A program made the position numbers and the translations under genes. From Strobilurus pachycystidiatus (lineage: Eukaryota > Basidiomycota > Agaricomycetes > Agaricales > Physalacriaceae), in the NCBI GenBank assembly GCA_019915135.1, contig JAHLMK010000011.1, positions 1,662,560 to 1,726,559 on the forward strand: a DNA stretch of 64,000 nt. The letters run 5' to 3'. The first letter of the stretch is position 1. Every line of letters begins with the position of its first letter. Of this stretch, positions 51,101-63,810 are shown piece after piece. Under the pieces are notes generated by a model. That model was given only the letters and a program-made list of their open reading frames with translations, was not told where the DNA came from and did not search any database.

Positions 51101-54100
51101 GAAACAATATTCGCACTGTATATGCAACTCGGGCGAGTCTGTGATCAGACTTGTGTTAGCTTCGAAATGACGCGACAAATGAGCAACAAAGATCAATCTC
51201 ACGAGGCGACCGCTTGGACGGAGGAAGTGTTGCTGCTGTCACTGAGGTTTGTGTATGACACGGTGAGGGTTAGGGTGCGCGCAGGAGCGTCTTGGCAGTT
51301 CAACAAATGGTCTATTTGTGTTGTGGTGAGGGTGAAGTGTGTCTACTACTACTGAAGGCGCTGTTGCGCTTGCTTGCAGTGGACTCATCACAGACTGGTT
51401 GCTGACTTGATGCGGCGTTGAAGAGTGAGTGGCAGCATGCATTTGAGTACACGGGGCGTGGCATACAGTGCACGTTCAATCAATTTCACATTTCGAATAA
51501 GTTCTGCGTAGCGTGCGGAGGTCGGAGAGTGGCGTTGGAGGTGCTGGACTTGTGTTTTGACTGGGTTGGGTCAGTGGCGGTAGCAACAGAGGGTGTACGT
51601 GGCTGAGAATGACAAGGCGAGGCTTGCGATTGAGTCGGAAGACTTGAGAAATGCAACAACGGGCGATTGACGGGTAAGGACTCGGGTTGCGCGTCCTCAG
51701 CGTCAAGCGTGACACTCGTGTGTCTGAGCGGGTGAGTCGACGCGTTCAATACTATGTTGAGCATCTGTTCACAAGTGACAGACTGAGATCGGGAACTGAT
51801 TCGGAGTGCGTAATCTCACTCACTTTGACCCGGATGCACGTTTGACTTGTCGACGCAGAACTGGGGATCTGTGCACTCACGCCGAGTTCTGGTTAGGTTT
51901 AGAAAGGTTGGGGGAGTGTGTCTGCAGCGTAAAGATGCTCCATCTGTATTGTGGTGGGGGTGAGGTGTGTTTACAACTGAAGGCGCTGTCACGCTCGCTT
52001 GCGGTGACGGTAAGGACGCGGGACTGTGTGTATGAGGTGCTAGACCTGGTTCTCCGTGTGAAACAATATTCGCACTGTATATGCAACTCGGGCGAGTCTG
52101 TGATCAGACTTGTGTTAGCTTCGAAATGACGCGACAAATGAGCAACAAAGATCAATCTCACGAGGCGACCGCTTGGACGGAGGAAGTGTTGCTGCTGTCA
52201 CTGAGGTTTGTGTATGACACGGTGAGGGTTAGGGTGCGCGCAGGAGCGTCTTGGCAGTTCAACAAATGGTCTATTTGTGTTGTGGTGAGGGTGAAGTGTG
52301 TCTACTACTACTGAAGGCGCTGTTGCGCTTGCTTGCAGTGGACTCATCACAGACTGGTTGCTGACTTGATGCGGCGTTGAAGAGTGAGTGGCAGCATGCA
52401 TTTGAGTACACGGGGCGTGGCATACAGTGCACGTTCAATCAATTTCACATTTCGAATAAGTTCTGCGTAGCGTGCGGAGGTCGGAGAGTGGCGTTGGAGG
52501 TGCTGGACTTGTGTTTTGACTGGGTTGGGTCAGTGGCGGTAGCAACAGAGGGTGTACGTGGCTGAGAATGACAAGGCGAGGCTTGCGATTGAGTCGGAAG
52601 ACTTGAGAAATGCAACAACGGGCGATTGACGGGTAAGGACTCGGGTTGCGCGTCCTCAGCGTCAAGCGTGACACTCGTGTGTCTGAGCGGGTGAGTCGAC
52701 GCGTTCAATACTATGTTGAGCATCTGTTCACAAGTGACAGACTGAGATCGGGAACTGATTCGGAGTGCGTAATCTCACTCACTTTGACCCGGATGCACGT
52801 TTGACTTGTCGACGCAGAACTGGGGATCTGTGCACTCACGCCGAGTTCTGGTTAGGTTTAGAAAGGTTGGGGGAGTGTGTCTGCAGCGTAAAGATGCTCC
52901 ATCTGTATTGTGGTGGGGGTGAGGTGTGTTTACAACTGAAGGCGCTGTCACGCTCGCTTGCGGTGACGGTAAGGACGCGGGACTGTGTGTATGAGGTGCT
53001 AGACCTGGTTCTCCGTGTGAAACAATATTCGCACTGTATATGCAACTCGGGCGAGTCTGTGATCAGACTTGTGTTAGCTTCGAAATGACGCGACAAATGA
53101 GCAACAAAGATCAATCTCACGAGGCGACCGCTTGGACGGAGGAAGTGTTGCTGCTGTCACTGAGGTTTGTGTATGACACGGTGAGGGTTAGGGTGCGCGC
53201 AGGAGCGTCTTGGCAGTTCAACAAATGGTCTATTTGTGTTGTGGTGAGGGTGAAGTGTGTCTACTACTACTGAAGGCGCTGTTGCGCTTGCTTGCAGTGG
53301 ACTCATCACAGACTGGTTGCTGACTTGATGCGGCGTTGAAGAGTGAGTGGCAGCATGCATTTGAGTACACGGGGCGTGGCATACAGTGCACGTTCAATCA
53401 ATTTCACATTTCGAATAAGTTCTGCGTAGCGTGCGGAGGTCGGAGAGTGGCGTTGGAGGTGCTGGACTTGTGTTTTGACTGGGTTGGGTCAGTGGCGGTA
53501 GCAACAGAGGGTGTACGTGGCTGAGAATGACAAGGCGAGGCTTGCGATTGAGTCGGAAGACTTGAGAAATGCAACAACGGGCGATTGACGGGTAAGGACT
53601 CGGGTTGCGCGTCCTCAGCGTCAAGCGTGACACTCGTGTGTCTGAGCGGGTGAGTCGACGCGTTCAATACTATGTTGAGCATCTGTTCACAAGTGACAGA
53701 CTGAGATCGGGAACTGATTCGGAGTGCGTAATCTCACTCACTTTGACCCGGATGCACGTTTGACTTGTCGACGCAGAACTGGGGATCTGTGCACTCACGC
53801 CGAGTTCTGGTTAGGTTTAGAAAGGTTGGGGGAGTGTGTCTGCAGCGTAAAGATGCTCCATCTGTATTGTGGTGGGGGTGAGGTGTGTTTACAACTGAAG
53901 GCGCTGTCACGCTCGCTTGCGGTGACGGTAAGGACGCGGGACTGTGTGTATGAGGTGCTAGACCTGGTTCTCCGTGTGAAACAATATTCGCACTGTATAT
54001 GCAACTCGGGCGAGTCTGTGATCAGACTTGTGTTAGCTTCGAAATGACGCGACAAATGAGCAACAAAGATCAATCTCACGAGGCGACCGCTTGGACGGAG

Positions 54101-57100
54101 GAAGTGTTGCTGCTGTCACTGAGGTTTGTGTATGACACGGTGAGGGTTAGGGTGCGCGCAGGAGCGTCTTGGCAGTTCAACAAATGGTCTATTTGTGTTG
54201 TGGTGAGGGTGAAGTGTGTCTACTACTACTGAAGGCGCTGTTGCGCTTGCTTGCAGTGGACTCATCACAGACTGGTTGCTGACTTGATGCGGCGTTGAAG
54301 AGTGAGTGGCAGCATGCATTTGAGTACACGGGGCGTGGCATACAGTGCACGTTCAATCAATTTCACATTTCGAATAAGTTCTGCGTAGCGTGCGGAGGTC
54401 GGAGAGTGGCGTTGGAGGTGCTGGACTTGTGTTTTGACTGGGTTGGGTCAGTGGCGGTAGCAACAGAGGGTGTACGTGGCTGAGAATGACAAGGCGAGGC
54501 TTGCGATTGAGTCGGAAGACTTGAGAAATGCAACAACGGGCGATTGACGGGTAAGGACTCGGGTTGCGCGTCCTCAGCGTCAAGCGTGACACTCGTGTGT
54601 CTGAGCGGGTGAGTCGACGCGTTCAATACTATGTTGAGCATCTGTTCACAAGTGACAGACTGAGATCGGGAACTGATTCGGAGTGCGTAATCTCACTCAC
54701 TTTGACCCGGATGCACGTTTGACTTGTCGACGCAGAACTGGGGATCTGTGCACTCACGCCGAGTTCTGGTTAGGTTTAGAAAGGTTGGGGGAGTGTGTCT
54801 GCAGCGTAAAGATGCTCCATCTGTATTGTGGTGGGGGTGAGGTGTGTTTACAACTGAAGGCGCTGTCACGCTCGCTTGCGGTGACGGTAAGGACGCGGGA
54901 CTGTGTGTATGAGGTGCTAGACCTGGTTCTCCGTGTGAAACAATATTCGCACTGTATATGCAACTCGGGCGAGTCTGTGATCAGACTTGTGTTAGCTTCG
55001 AAATGACGCGACAAATGAGCAACAAAGATCAATCTCACGAGGCGACCGCTTGGACGGAGGAAGTGTTGCTGCTGTCACTGAGGTTTGTGTATGACACGGT
55101 GAGGGTTAGGGTGCGCGCAGGAGCGTCTTGGCAGTTCAACAAATGGTCTATTTGTGTTGTGGTGAGGGTGAAGTGTGTCTACTACTACTGAAGGCGCTGT
55201 TGCGCTTGCTTGCAGTGGACTCATCACAGACTGGTTGCTGACTTGATGCGGCGTTGAAGAGTGAGTGGCAGCATGCATTTGAGTACACGGGGCGTGGCAT
55301 ACAGTGCACGTTCAATCAATTTCACATTTCGAATAAGTTCTGCGTAGCGTGCGGAGGTCGGAGAGTGGCGTTGGAGGTGCTGGACTTGTGTTTTGACTGG
55401 GTTGGGTCAGTGGCGGTAGCAACAGAGGGTGTACGTGGCTGAGAATGACAAGGCGAGGCTTGCGATTGAGTCGGAAGACTTGAGAAATGCAACAACGGGC
55501 GATTGACGGGTAAGGACTCGGGTTGCGCGTCCTCAGCGTCAAGCGTGACACTCGTGTGTCTGAGCGGGTGAGTCGACGCGTTCAATACTATGTTGAGCAT
55601 CTGTTCACAAGTGACAGACTGAGATCGGGAACTGATTCGGAGTGCGTAATCTCACTCACTTTGACCCGGATGCACGTTTGACTTGTCGACGCAGAACTGG
55701 GGATCTGTGCACTCACGCCGAGTTCTGGTTAGGTTTAGAAAGGTTGGGGGAGTGTGTCTGCAGCGTAAAGATGCTCCATCTGTATTGTGGTGGGGGTGAG
55801 GTGTGTTTACAACTGAAGGCGCTGTCACGCTCGCTTGCGGTGACGGTAAGGACGCGGGACTGTGTGTATGAGGTGCTAGACCTGGTTCTCCGTGTGAAAC
55901 AATATTCGCACTGTATATGCAACTCGGGCGAGTCTGTGATCAGACTTGTGTTAGCTTCGAAATGACGCGACAAATGAGCAACAAAGATCAATCTCACGAG
56001 GCGACCGCTTGGACGGAGGAAGTGTTGCTGCTGTCACTGAGGTTTGTGTATGACACGGTGAGGGTTAGGGTGCGCGCAGGAGCGTCTTGGCAGTTCAACA
56101 AATGGTCTATTTGTGTTGTGGTGAGGGTGAAGTGTGTCTACTACTACTGAAGGCGCTGTTGCGCTTGCTTGCAGTGGACTCATCACAGACTGGTTGCTGA
56201 CTTGATGCGGCGTTGAAGAGTGAGTGGCAGCATGCATTTGAGTACACGGGGCGTGGCATACAGTGCACGTTCAATCAATTTCACATTTCGAATAAGTTCT
56301 GCGTAGCGTGCGGAGGTCGGAGAGTGGCGTTGGAGGTGCTGGACTTGTGTTTTGACTGGGTTGGGTCAGTGGCGGTAGCAACAGAGGGTGTACGTGGCTG
56401 AGAATGACAAGGCGAGGCTTGCGATTGAGTCGGAAGACTTGAGAAATGCAACAACGGGCGATTGACGGGTAAGGACTCGGGTTGCGCGTCCTCAGCGTCA
56501 AGCGTGACACTCGTGTGTCTGAGCGGGTGAGTCGACGCGTTCAATACTATGTTGAGCATCTGTTCACAAGTGACAGACTGAGATCGGGAACTGATTCGGA
56601 GTGCGTAATCTCACTCACTTTGACCCGGATGCACGTTTGACTTGTCGACGCAGAACTGGGGATCTGTGCACTCACGCCGAGTTCTGGTTAGGTTTAGAAA
56701 GGTTGGGGGAGTGTGTCTGCAGCGTAAAGATGCTCCATCTGTATTGTGGTGGGGGTGAGGTGTGTTTACAACTGAAGGCGCTGTCACGCTCGCTTGCGGT
56801 GACGGTAAGGACGCGGGACTGTGTGTATGAGGTGCTAGACCTGGTTCTCCGTGTGAAACAATATTCGCACTGTATATGCAACTCGGGCGAGTCTGTGATC
56901 AGACTTGTGTTAGCTTCGAAATGACGCGACAAATGAGCAACAAAGATCAATCTCACGAGGCGACCGCTTGGACGGAGGAAGTGTTGCTGCTGTCACTGAG
57001 GTTTGTGTATGACACGGTGAGGGTTAGGGTGCGCGCAGGAGCGTCTTGGCAGTTCAACAAATGGTCTATTTGTGTTGTGGTGAGGGTGAAGTGTGTCTAC

Positions 57101-60100
57101 TACTACTGAAGGCGCTGTTGCGCTTGCTTGCAGTGGACTCATCACAGACTGGTTGCTGACTTGATGCGGCGTTGAAGAGTGAGTGGCAGCATGCATTTGA
57201 GTACACGGGGCGTGGCATACAGTGCACGTTCAATCAATTTCACATTTCGAATAAGTTCTGCGTAGCGTGCGGAGGTCGGAGAGTGGCGTTGGAGGTGCTG
57301 GACTTGTGTTTTGACTGGGTTGGGTCAGTGGCGGTAGCAACAGAGGGTGTACGTGGCTGAGAATGACAAGGCGAGGCTTGCGATTGAGTCGGAAGACTTG
57401 AGAAATGCAACAACGGGCGATTGACGGGTAAGGACTCGGGTTGCGCGTCCTCAGCGTCAAGCGTGACACTCGTGTGTCTGAGCGGGTGAGTCGACGCGTT
57501 CAATACTATGTTGAGCATCTGTTCACAAGTGACAGACTGAGATCGGGAACTGATTCGGAGTGCGTAATCTCACTCACTTTGACCCGGATGCACGTTTGAC
57601 TTGTCGACGCAGAACTGGGGATCTGTGCACTCACGCCGAGTTCTGGTTAGGTTTAGAAAGGTTGGGGGAGTGTGTCTGCAGCGTAAAGATGCTCCATCTG
57701 TATTGTGGTGGGGGTGAGGTGTGTTTACAACTGAAGGCGCTGTCACGCTCGCTTGCGGTGACGGTAAGGACGCGGGACTGTGTGTATGAGGTGCTAGACC
57801 TGGTTCTCCGTGTGAAACAATATTCGCACTGTATATGCAACTCGGGCGAGTCTGTGATCAGACTTGTGTTAGCTTCGAAATGACGCGACAAATGAGCAAC
57901 AAAGATCAATCTCACGAGGCGACCGCTTGGACGGAGGAAGTGTTGCTGCTGTCACTGAGGTTTGTGTATGACACGGTGAGGGTTAGGGTGCGCGCAGGAG
58001 CGTCTTGGCAGTTCAACAAATGGTCTATTTGTGTTGTGGTGAGGGTGAAGTGTGTCTACTACTACTGAAGGCGCTGTTGCGCTTGCTTGCAGTGGACTCA
58101 TCACAGACTGGTTGCTGACTTGATGCGGCGTTGAAGAGTGAGTGGCAGCATGCATTTGAGTACACGGGGCGTGGCATACAGTGCACGTTCAATCAATTTC
58201 ACATTTCGAATAAGTTCTGCGTAGCGTGCGGAGGTCGGAGAGTGGCGTTGGAGGTGCTGGACTTGTGTTTTGACTGGGTTGGGTCAGTGGCGGTAGCAAC
58301 AGAGGGTGTACGTGGCTGAGAATGACAAGGCGAGGCTTGCGATTGAGTCGGAAGACTTGAGAAATGCAACAACGGGCGATTGACGGGTAAGGACTCGGGT
58401 TGCGCGTCCTCAGCGTCAAGCGTGACACTCGTGTGTCTGAGCGGGTGAGTCGACGCGTTCAATACTATGTTGAGCATCTGTTCACAAGTGACAGACTGAG
58501 ATCGGGAACTGATTCGGAGTGCGTAATCTCACTCACTTTGACCCGGATGCACGTTTGACTTGTCGACGCAGAACTGGGGATCTGTGCACTCACGCCGAGT
58601 TCTGGTTAGGTTTAGAAAGGTTGGGGGAGTGTGTCTGCAGCGTAAAGATGCTCCATCTGTATTGTGGTGGGGGTGAGGTGTGTTTACAACTGAAGGCGCT
58701 GTCACGCTCGCTTGCGGTGACGGTAAGGACGCGGGACTGTGTGTATGAGGTGCTAGACCTGGTTCTCCGTGTGAAACAATATTCGCACTGTATATGCAAC
58801 TCGGGCGAGTCTGTGATCAGACTTGTGTTAGCTTCGAAATGACGCGACAAATGAGCAACAAAGATCAATCTCACGAGGCGACCGCTTGGACGGAGGAAGT
58901 GTTGCTGCTGTCACTGAGGTTTGTGTATGACACGGTGAGGGTTAGGGTGCGCGCAGGAGCGTCTTGGCAGTTCAACAAATGGTCTATTTGTGTTGTGGTG
59001 AGGGTGAAGTGTGTCTACTACTACTGAAGGCGCTGTTGCGCTTGCTTGCAGTGGACTCATCACAGACTGGTTGCTGACTTGATGCGGCGTTGAAGAGTGA
59101 GTGGCAGCATGCATTTGAGTACACGGGGCGTGGCATACAGTGCACGTTCAATCAATTTCACATTTCGAATAAGTTCTGCGTAGCGTGCGGAGGTCGGAGA
59201 GTGGCGTTGGAGGTGCTGGACTTGTGTTTTGACTGGGTTGGGTCAGTGGCGGTAGCAACAGAGGGTGTACGTGGCTGAGAATGACAAGGCGAGGCTTGCG
59301 ATTGAGTCGGAAGACTTGAGAAATGCAACAACGGGCGATTGACGGGTAAGGACTCGGGTTGCGCGTCCTCAGCGTCAAGCGTGACACTCGTGTGTCTGAG
59401 CGGGTGAGTCGACGCGTTCAATACTATGTTGAGCATCTGTTCACAAGTGACAGACTGAGATCGGGAACTGATTCGGAGTGCGTAATCTCACTCACTTTGA
59501 CCCGGATGCACGTTTGACTTGTCGACGCAGAACTGGGGATCTGTGCACTCACGCCGAGTTCTGGTTAGGTTTAGAAAGGTTGGGGGAGTGTGTCTGCAGC
59601 GTAAAGATGCTCCATCTGTATTGTGGTGGGGGTGAGGTGTGTTTACAACTGAAGGCGCTGTCACGCTCGCTTGCGGTGACGGTAAGGACGCGGGACTGTG
59701 TGTATGAGGTGCTAGACCTGGTTCTCCGTGTGAAACAATATTCGCACTGTATATGCAACTCGGGCGAGTCTGTGATCAGACTTGTGTTAGCTTCGAAATG
59801 ACGCGACAAATGAGCAACAAAGATCAATCTCACGAGGCGACCGCTTGGACGGAGGAAGTGTTGCTGCTGTCACTGAGGTTTGTGTATGACACGGTGAGGG
59901 TTAGGGTGCGCGCAGGAGCGTCTTGGCAGTTCAACAAATGGTCTATTTGTGTTGTGGTGAGGGTGAAGTGTGTCTACTACTACTGAAGGCGCTGTTGCGC
60001 TTGCTTGCAGTGGACTCATCACAGACTGGTTGCTGACTTGATGCGGCGTTGAAGAGTGAGTGGCAGCATGCATTTGAGTACACGGGGCGTGGCATACAGT

Positions 60101-63001
60101 GCACGTTCAATCAATTTCACATTTCGAATAAGTTCTGCGTAGCGTGCGGAGGTCGGAGAGTGGCGTTGGAGGTGCTGGACTTGTGTTTTGACTGGGTTGG
60201 GTCAGTGGCGGTAGCAACAGAGGGTGTACGTGGCTGAGAATGACAAGGCGAGGCTTGCGATTGAGTCGGAAGACTTGAGAAATGCAACAACGGGCGATTG
60301 ACGGGTAAGGACTCGGGTTGCGCGTCCTCAGCGTCAAGCGTGACACTCGTGTGTCTGAGCGGGTGAGTCGACGCGTTCAATACTATGTTGAGCATCTGTT
60401 CACAAGTGACAGACTGAGATCGGGAACTGATTCGGAGTGCGTAATCTCACTCACTTTGACCCGGATGCACGTTTGACTTGTCGACGCAGAACTGGGGATC
60501 TGTGCACTCACGCCGAGTTCTGGTTAGGTTTAGAAAGGTTGGGGGAGTGTGTCTGCAGCGTAAAGATGCTCCATCTGTATTGTGGTGGGGGTGAGGTGTG
60601 TTTACAACTGAAGGCGCTGTCACGCTCGCTTGCGGTGACGGTAAGGACGCGGGACTGTGTGTATGAGGTGCTAGACCTGGTTCTCCGTGTGAAACAATAT
60701 TCGCACTGTATATGCAACTCGGGCGAGTCTGTGATCAGACTTGTGTTAGCTTCGAAATGACGCGACAAATGAGCAACAAAGATCAATCTCACGAGGCGAC
60801 CGCTTGGACGGAGGAAGTGTTGCTGCTGTCACTGAGGTTTGTGTATGACACGGTGAGGGTTAGGGTGCGCGCAGGAGCGTCTTGGCAGTTCAACAAATGG
60901 TCTATTTGTGTTGTGGTGAGGGTGAAGTGTGTCTACTACTACTGAAGGCGCTGTTGCGCTTGCTTGCAGTGGACTCATCACAGACTGGTTGCTGACTTGA
61001 TGCGGCGTTGAAGAGTGAGTGGCAGCATGCATTTGAGTACACGGGGCGTGGCATACAGTGCACGTTCAATCAATTTCACATTTCGAATAAGTTCTGCGTA
61101 GCGTGCGGAGGTCGGAGAGTGGCGTTGGAGGTGCTGGACTTGTGTTTTGACTGGGTTGGGTCAGTGGCGGTAGCAACAGAGGGTGTACGTGGCTGAGAAT
61201 GACAAGGCGAGGCTTGCGATTGAGTCGGAAGACTTGAGAAATGCAACAACGGGCGATTGACGGGTAAGGACTCGGGTTGCGCGTCCTCAGCGTCAAGCGT
61301 GACACTCGTGTGTCTGAGCGGGTGAGTCGACGCGTTCAATACTATGTTGAGCATCTGTTCACAAGTGACAGACTGAGATCGGGAACTGATTCGGAGTGCG
61401 TAATCTCACTCACTTTGACCCGGATGCACGTTTGACTTGTCGACGCAGAACTGGGGATCTGTGCACTCACGCCGAGTTCTGGTTAGGTTTAGAAAGGTTG
61501 GGGGAGTGTGTCTGCAGCGTAAAGATGCTCCATCTGTATTGTGGTGGGGGTGAGGTGTGTTTACAACTGAAGGCGCTGTCACGCTCGCTTGCGGTGACGG
61601 TAAGGACGCGGGACTGTGTGTATGAGGTGCTAGACCTGGTTCTCCGTGTGAAACAATATTCGCACTGTATATGCAACTCGGGCGAGTCTGTGATCAGACT
61701 TGTGTTAGCTTCGAAATGACGCGACAAATGAGCAACAAAGATCAATCTCACGAGGCGACCGCTTGGACGGAGGAAGTGTTGCTGCTGTCACTGAGGTTTG
61801 TGTATGACACGGTGAGGGTTAGGGTGCGCGCAGGAGCGTCTTGGCAGTTCAACAAATGGTCTATTTGTGTTGTGGTGAGGGTGAAGTGTGTCTACTACTA
61901 CTGAAGGCGCTGTTGCGCTTGCTTGCAGTGGACTCATCACAGACTGGTTGCTGACTTGATGCGGCGTTGAAGAGTGAGTGGCAGCATGCATTTGAGTACA
62001 CGGGGCGTGGCATACAGTGCACGTTCAATCAATTTCACATTTCGAATAAGTTCTGCGTAGCGTGCGGAGGTCGGAGAGTGGCGTTGGAGGTGCTGGACTT
62101 GTGTTTTGACTGGGTTGGGTCAGTGGCGGTAGCAACAGAGGGTGTACGTGGCTGAGAATGACAAGGCGAGGCTTGCGATTGAGTCGGAAGACTTGAGAAA
62201 TGCAACAACGGGCGATTGACGGGTAAGGACTCGGGTTGCGCGTCCTCAGCGTCAAGCGTGACACTCGTGTGTCTGAGCGGGTGAGTCGACGCGTTCAATA
62301 CTATGTTGAGCATCTGTTCACAAGTGACAGACTGAGATCGGGAACTGATTCGGAGTGCGTAATCTCACTCACTTTGACCCGGATGCACGTTTGACTTGTC
62401 GACGCAGAACTGGGGATCTGTGCACTCACGCCGAGTTCTGGTTAGGTTTAGAAAGGTTGGGGGAGTGTGTCTGCAGCGTAAAGATGCTCCATCTGTATTG
62501 TGGTGGGGGTGAGGTGTGTTTACAACTGAAGGCGCTGTCACGCTCGCTTGCGGTGACGGTAAGGACGCGGGACTGTGTGTATGAGGTGCTAGACCTGGTT
62601 CTCCGTGTGAAACAATATTCGCACTGTATATGCAACTCGGGCGAGTCTGTGATCAGACTTGTGTTAGCTTCGAAATGACGCGACAAATGAGCAACAAAGA
62701 TCAATCTCACGAGGCGACCGCTTGGACGGAGGAAGTGTTGCTGCTGTCACTGAGGTTTGTGTATGACACGGTGAGGGTTAGGGTGCGCGCAGGAGCGTCT
62801 TGGCAGTTCAACAAATGGTCTATTTGTGTTGTGGTGAGGGTGAAGTGTGTCTACTACTACTGAAGGCGCTGTTGCGCTTGCTTGCAGTGGACTCATCATA
62901 GACTGGTTGCTGACTTGATGCGGCGTTGAAGAGTGAGTGGCAGCATGCATTTGAGTACACGGGGCGTGGCATACAGTGCACGTTCAATCAATTTCACATT
63001 T

Positions 63002-63280
63002 ACCCTTCCTCAGATACTACGGAGTAAAAAAAAAAAAATTACCGGGAAAGTTTGAGTGAGAAAGTTGTAGATATAGCCTATATAAAGTACTGTTCAAAAT
63101 ATCAGACGATATTATTATACTTTGACGGAGATATGGAGCAATCTTTATGTGGCGCACGATCATCTTGTGATCACCAACCTCGGACTTTTAACACATGAAA
63201 CACACCTAGACGGCTGCAAATAGGCTGCACCATGCCTGGGAATGACTTACAATAATATATATATCTGTCTTTGTGAGATA
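63002..63280. other. Distal flank of the satellite array
   Basis: Unique AT-rich sequence begins at once after the array. It includes a run of 13 A at 63026-63038 and a TATA-like stretch ataatatatatat at about 63251-63264. No gene is seen. The flank bears no resemblance to the sequence left of the array. Confidence 0.6.
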
Positions 63281-63360
63281 TCGTTGGCCGTCGTTGGTTC
63301 TCGTTGGGTCTCGTTGGGCCTCGTTGGTTCTCGTTGGTTCTCGTTCGGTGTCGTTGGCTC
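63281..63360 (+). repeat. Eight tandem copies of a decamer, TCGTTGGNNC-like
   Basis: The 80 bases divide exactly into eight ten-mers: tcgttggccg, tcgttggttc, tcgttgggtc, tcgttgggcc, tcgttggttc, tcgttggttc, tcgttcggtg and tcgttggctc. The block lies between a TATA-like stretch and the small frame at 63436, so it falls in what would be that frame's 5' leader or promoter. Confidence 0.9.
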
Positions 63361-63435
63361 CCGTCATCACATGTCCGTTACTAAAAACAAATATATCCAC
63401 ACACATCATTTTCTTATCTCTTACCATCATCATCA

Positions 63436-63588
63436 ATGCCGGCTAACGCAGATCCAGCGGCGCCAGATACCGCAGATGCTCCAGCCACCACTGGTATGTA
63501 TGCACCAACCCCACATTAATTCCCTGACCTAAGCCAGGCAGCTGGTGATGATCAGAATCCTGCGCCTGATCCTCACACACCTAGCTAG
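63436..63588 (+). pseudogene. Remnant 5' end of a telomere-adjacent gene
   Basis: ATG at 63436 follows a pyrimidine-rich leader (ttatctcttaccatcatca). A first exon to 63493 joins through a normal 48 nt intron (gtatgt to ggcag) to 63542-63588, giving 34 residues rich in Ala, Asp, Pro and Thr (MPANADPAAPDTADAPATTA then GDDQNPAPDPHTPS) before TAG. Such low-complexity starts are usual for longer fungal proteins. I infer the beginning of a gene whose body has been lost to the chromosome end, or a very small gene. The rest of the gene, if any, is not visible before the telomere. Confidence 0.35.
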
Positions 63589-63596
63589 CTCACACC

Positions 63597-63616
63597 GCGA
63601 CATATATATATGTCGC
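63597..63616. repeat. Perfect 20 bp palindrome
   Basis: GCGACATATATATATGTCGC reads the same on both strands: five GC-rich bases flank ten alternating A/T on each side of the centre. It could extrude as a small cruciform or bind a dimeric protein. It lies nine bases after the stop of the small frame. Confidence 0.85.
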
Positions 63617-63810
63617 GCTGGAACCCTAGCCTAGGGTCCCCGCGACCTATCCAGCGACCATTCCGCTCCCCAGCTGCACTATTCCACATCACTACCTGCC
63701 AATGTGGGGCTCAACGTACTTCATGTAGCCACATCGGAACCTCTCAATGTGGTGATGGCCTCATTCACTGCACTCACAACAGCCGCCGCCCACTCAACCT
63801 CGTTCTCGTC

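Larger units (their letters stand above)
35181..63001 (+). repeat. Subtelomeric satellite: 29 tandem copies of a 959 bp unit
   Basis: Landmarks recur every 959 bases exactly, for example at 35503, 36462, 37421 and on to 62355, which gives 29 units. The array spans 27,821 bases, that is 29 x 959 plus a 10-base partial unit (tttcacattt). All units are head to tail. The conserved open frames show no length change in any copy. Two differences were found: a T/C site (T in units 1-13, C in units 14-29) and a T at 62899 only in the last unit. The plus strand is G/T-rich, like the telomeric G strand. The repeated short open frames overlap on both strands and are not convincing genes. No transposon termini, tRNA-like or rRNA-like sequence was recognised in the unit. 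Confidence 0.98.

Noticed and set aside
35503..62678. 29 repeated open frames of 107, 94, 92, 79, 77, 67 and 62 codons inside the satellite units
   Set aside because: They overlap one another on both strands of the same unit, have no domain, signal or splice pattern, and recur only because the DNA recurs.
35181..63001. CRISPR-like or rDNA-like interpretation of the array
   Set aside because: Units are contiguous with no variable spacers, the organism is eukaryotic, and no rRNA-like sequence was recognised in the 959 bp unit.
35181..63001. Array as a pure assembly artefact
   Set aside because: The T/C block boundary, the private change in the last unit, and distinct unique flanks leading to a real telomere argue for a genuine array, although the exact copy number remains unproven.
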